Positions 5,341-7,570 of a stretch of 7,570 nucleotides of DNA are shown here, piece after piece (the stretch's first letter is position 1; each line of letters opens with the position of its first letter). Origin of the DNA: Nanobdellota archaeon (lineage in GTDB: Archaea; Nanobdellota; Nanobdellia; Pacearchaeales; GW2011-AR1); the NCBI GenBank assembly GCA_018825865.1, contig JAHKAF010000042.1:1-7570 (forward strand). The letters run 5' to 3'. Below the pieces are notes generated by a model. The model did no database searches. It was not told where the DNA came from and worked only from the letters and a program-made list of their open reading frames with translations. Position numbers and translations under genes: made by a program.

Positions 5341-5828
5341 TACTTCTCCCAGCAAAATAACTTCAACTGCCGAGGACTATAGATTTCTAAATTTGCGATT
5401 ATTGCAACTGACTGGACATAAACATCTTTATCAAAATTTATAGCCAATATGCAATCATCATCTATGGAACATACCTTTGCCTTGCAATCCAAGTAATTTG
5501 GGGTTCTTTCAATTATTTTACTCTTGACATTTCCTAAACCTTTTGAATCAAATTCATCCCACTCAACAGGAAGAGAATCAACACTAAGAATATTTTCTCT
5601 AAATGTATCATTTAATTGAATTTCCTTCAAAATAGATGTTCCTTTTTTATAAATCTCCAAAGAAAAATCCTCTTTTTTAACATACCCTTTATCTATGACT
5701 ATCAGTACAACCCCCATTATCAATAATATCGCAGTAAATGCTTCAACAATCTTTATCCATCCTCTCTGATTTTTCGGAAAAAAATTAGTATTAATGCCTT
5801 TTAATTTCATTGTTTTATTCTTCAACAT
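5340..5828 (-). CDS. Type IV prepilin-like membrane-anchored protein 2
   Basis: This 162-residue protein has a basic N-terminal leader ending in Q21-R-G23, followed by a hydrophobic helix (about 24-46) starting WIKIVEAFTAILLI. This resembles a class III signal peptide that an archaeal prepilin peptidase would cut near G23. The conserved glutamate (E29) is at +6 from that cut instead of the usual +5. The rest is hydrophilic and outside the membrane, with four cysteines (C115, C120, C126, C159) that could form disulfides. A GGTGA Shine-Dalgarno lies 8 bases before the ATG at 5828. The in-frame ATG at 5843 overlaps the upstream stop (ATGGTGA) and remains possible; it would add five residues. The stop overlaps the archease start. 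Function as a pilin or pseudopilin is inferred from the N-terminus and the TadC neighbour. Confidence 0.65.
   Translation of the reverse strand: MLKNKTMKLKGINTNFFPKNQRGWIKIVEAFTAILLIMGVVLIVIDKGYVKKEDFSLEIYKKGTSILKEIQLNDTFRENILSVDSLPVEWDEFDSKGLGNVKSKIIERTPNYLDCKAKVCSIDDDCILAINFDKDVYVQSVAIIANLEIYSPRQLKLFCWEK
5346..5350 (-). promoter_or_regulatory. Shine-Dalgarno site of archease
   Basis: GGGAG on the minus strand lies five bases before the ATG at 5340, inside the last codons of the upstream pilin-like gene. Together with the TAATG overlap it supports internal initiation on a shared mRNA and excludes the TTG at 5355, which lies upstream of it. Confidence 0.65.
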
Positions 5829-5836
5829 ATTATTGT

Positions 5837-5841
5837 TCACC
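5837..5841 (-). promoter_or_regulatory. Shine-Dalgarno site of prepilin-like gene 2
   Basis: GGTGA on the minus strand sits 8 bases before the ATG at 5828 and contains the TGA stop of the upstream gene. It favours 5828 over the ATG at 5843, which has only AAAGGT directly abutting it. Confidence 0.5.
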
Positions 5842-6658
5842 ATACCTTTATTTTTATTAATCCAGTTAATATATTTGCTTCTTCGTCAATATATTGAACC
5901 GGGATTTCTTCAATGTAAATATTTGTCTGGGAGTTCTCTTCTCCCACCTTAATAGCTGTTCTGTCGTTGTTATATATAAAATCAAACCCAAACTCATTTT
6001 CATCAGGGATTTTTAAATCTTTTTTGAGATCGCTATAGTTAGTTTCATATATATTTTTCAATTCAATTATCTTTGTCTCAAAAATGTATTTAGTTGTTTT
6101 CATTATTACTACAAAATAATCTGTGCCTCTTATAGGTTGTGCGCAATCTCCTTCTCCTAAGGGATAAATATTAAATAATTCATCTGAATAATAAAATTTC
6201 AAAAACCTTTTACCATCCCATTTTATTTCAATGGAATCTGGAGTTAAATTTGAATAAACAGGTTTATTATCTTTATCTTTAACAATTAAGTTTAAACCTT
6301 TTGTTCCAGTTAAATAAGGAATTTCTAAACAACTACTCTCTACCGGATTGTAACTCTCTTCGATAGATATGGTCGCGCTTGTTAAATCTTCAGAAAATAG
6401 TTCTATTAATCCTATTTTCAAATAGTCCAAAATCATTTGATTATCCCCTTTAGTTTTTATTGTTGGTTCTACAGCTGTGTACAGAAAAAGCAGGAATGTT
6501 ATAAATAACAAAAACGAAAGAATAACTCCCACATGCGTGCCTCTTTTATTCAAATGACTGTGTTTATGCCCTTTTGAGTATCGAATTGGACAAGTGAAAA
6601 TTTCGCCCTTAATATCAATAAGCACACTGAGCAGTGTTGATTTGCTCTTATTTTTCAT
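5837..6658 (-). CDS. Type IV prepilin-like membrane-anchored protein 1
   Basis: This 273-residue protein has K38-R-G40 followed by a hydrophobic helix (about 43-62, VGVILSFLLFITFLLFLY). The layout is that of an archaeal class III prepilin: a charged leader, cut after glycine, and a hydrophobic core that packs in the filament. The leader of about 40 residues is unusually long and contains a histidine-rich stretch (KGHKHSH). Residues 65-273 look like a beta-rich ectodomain with two cysteines (C110, C172) and no further membrane segment. I start at the ATG at 6658 because a TATA box lies 22-29 bases upstream; the in-frame TTG at 6673 is inside the promoter spacer. Its end overlaps the beginning of prepilin-like gene 2. 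Its TadC/FlaJ-like neighbour supports a role in a pilus-like machine, but no named family was recognised for the ectodomain. Confidence 0.7.
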   Translation of the reverse strand: MKNKSKSTLLSVLIDIKGEIFTCPIRYSKGHKHSHLNKRGTHVGVILSFLLFITFLLFLYTAVEPTIKTKGDNQMILDYLKIGLIELFSEDLTSATISIEESYNPVESSCLEIPYLTGTKGLNLIVKDKDNKPVYSNLTPDSIEIKWDGKRFLKFYYSDELFNIYPLGEGDCAQPIRGTDYFVVIMKTTKYIFETKIIELKNIYETNYSDLKKDLKIPDENEFGFDFIYNNDRTAIKVGEENSQTNIYIEEIPVQYIDEEANILTGLIKIKVW

Positions 6659-6679
6659 AGGATTTTTAATCAAACGGGG

Positions 6680-6687
6680 TTTATATT
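6680..6687 (-). promoter_or_regulatory. TATA box of prepilin-like gene 1
   Basis: AATATAAA lies 22-29 bases before the ATG at 6658, in the 37-base gap after tadC. With its upstream bases it reads ATTAAAAATATAAA, the same 14 bases found before the tadC-like gene. The spacing predicts a leaderless mRNA for the prepilin 1-prepilin 2-archease unit. Confidence 0.6.
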
Positions 6688-6695
6688 TTTAATCA

Positions 6696-7529
6696 TCAAC
6701 TTCCTAAGAATAAGTTAGCCCCTGCAGAAACTAAGAATGCTATGAACATTAAGGCAAAAGAATGCTTTGCACCTGCCTTTATATCCCCTTCTGCAAGTTT
6801 CCCGATGGTGAGCCCACTAAAAAAACCCTGGACTAAAAGCAAGTATAAGAATGCATTTGTTAATTCCTGTGAAGTTATTTCCTGCCCTCCTGAAGCCGCC
6901 TGAACCCCTTCCCCTAAGCTTGAAATCCCTGAAACCATTGGGAGTATCTTGAACTGCATCACTAAAACAATTAAAATAAATACAAAGAAAATAATATACC
7001 CCTGAACAACCAGCGTCGATATTGAGGCTTTCCTCTCTTTTTTTAATTTGTCTGACATGTTTACTGCTTCTGCAACCGACTCAAGTATTCCCCCAATATC
7101 CCCTCCTGCTTTTTCTGCCTGACCAATCAAAATTAAAGCCTTTGAGATAGAGTTATTGTTTACATCTTGAGCAAATGTTTTCAAAGCTACATTCAATGGA
7201 ATCCCAAGGGATATCTGGTTTCCTAATTTATTTACGTTTTCACTTAAGACTCCGTAAGACTTTCCTTTCACATTAATTATGCTTTTGCTTATTGGCGTCC
7301 CTGTCTTTACACTTTCAACAAGGTTTCTTGTAAACTCTAAGAACATTTCCTCTTTTTCACTAGCAATTCTTGTATCAATAATAATAGAGATTATGAAAGG
7401 AAAAACCCCAATTAAAATTCCAAAACCAATTATAAGGAGGAAGAATTTAGTGTTAAAGAAAAAAATCGAGGTTATTACTATTGCAAGTGATATTCCTAAT
7501 CCAATCCAGTGCATTTTTTTTAATTCCAT
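6696..7529 (-). CDS. TadC/FlaJ-like type IV pilus platform membrane protein (T2SF domain)
   Basis: This 277-residue inner-core membrane protein belongs to the GspF/TadC/FlaJ superfamily. It forms the platform on which a secretion ATPase turns to assemble pilin subunits. Two hydrophobic segments (about 8-25 and 29-51) precede a cytoplasmic helical domain. The domain opens with FLEFTRNLVESVKTGTPI (63-80) and contains LGIPLNVALKTFAQDV (108-123) and the typical GQAEKAGGDIGGILESVAEAV (136-156). Hydrophobic segments at about 172-195, 225-243 and 256-275 follow. A single T2SF repeat fits the half-size TadC-type class. The ATG at 7529 has a TATA box 23-30 bases upstream. The partner ATPase is not in the window and may lie beyond the right edge. 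Two prepilin-like genes follow downstream. Whether the machine makes an adhesive pilus or an archaellum-like filament cannot be decided here. Confidence 0.88.
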   Translation of the reverse strand: MELKKMHWIGLGISLAIVITSIFFFNTKFFLLIIGFGILIGVFPFIISIIIDTRIASEKEEMFLEFTRNLVESVKTGTPISKSIINVKGKSYGVLSENVNKLGNQISLGIPLNVALKTFAQDVNNNSISKALILIGQAEKAGGDIGGILESVAEAVNMSDKLKKERKASISTLVVQGYIIFFVFILIVLVMQFKILPMVSGISSLGEGVQAASGGQEITSQELTNAFLYLLLVQGFFSGLTIGKLAEGDIKAGAKHSFALMFIAFLVSAGANLFLGS

Positions 7530-7551
7530 TTATATATTATCTAAAGGAGAC

Positions 7552-7559
7552 TTTATATT
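7552..7559 (-). promoter_or_regulatory. TATA box of the tadC-like gene
   Basis: AATATAAA lies 23-30 bases before the ATG at 7529 and is preceded by ATTAAA, giving the 14-base ATTAAAAATATAAA shared with the promoter of prepilin-like gene 1. Transcription would start next to the start codon. Confidence 0.6.
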
Positions 7560-7570
7560 TTTAATTGATA

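Overview
The window looks archaeal. It is AT-rich and its genes carry TATA boxes at archaeal spacing, mostly placed for leaderless or nearly leaderless mRNAs. The gene families are also archaeal: a TrmB-type regulator, an archaeal presenilin-like (A22) protease, a TadC/FlaJ-like pilus platform protein with class III prepilin-like proteins, and the archease/RtcB RNA-ligase pair. The set fits a DPANN-type archaeon (Pacearchaeota/Woesearchaeota-like), but that placement is an inference from gene content. Every gene except the transposase lies on the minus strand.

Reading the minus strand from the right edge: positions 7529-6696 encode a TadC/FlaJ-like membrane platform protein. Next come two membrane-anchored proteins with prepilin-like K/Q-R-G plus hydrophobic N-termini (6658-5837 and 5828-5340). 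Then follow archease (5340-4924) and RtcB RNA ligase (4887-3472). Likely transcription units are tadC alone, then prepilin 1-prepilin 2-archease joined by start/stop overlaps, then rtcB from its own promoter inside the 36-base gap. Archease therefore appears to be co-expressed with the pilin-like genes and not from rtcB's own promoter.

Between rtcB and the next minus-strand gene sits a compact IS200-type insertion sequence (about 2860-3450) carrying one plus-strand tnpA. Each end has a hairpin with an 8-bp stem and a TTTA loop. The tnpA leader contains two mutually exclusive hairpins just before a strong Shine-Dalgarno site.

Left of the IS are a membrane-anchored surface protein with a phage tail-collar-like domain (2821-2285) and a presenilin-like intramembrane aspartyl protease (2239-1262). 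A 241-base gap with no convincing gene follows. The last two genes are an unrecognised 100-residue protein (1020-718) and, one base later, a TrmB-type regulator (716 to the left edge, cut by the window).

I see no CRISPR array, tRNA, rRNA or defence system. The more unusual points are the archease-pilin coupling, the tnpA leader switch, the archaeal tail-collar protein and the shared promoter motif.
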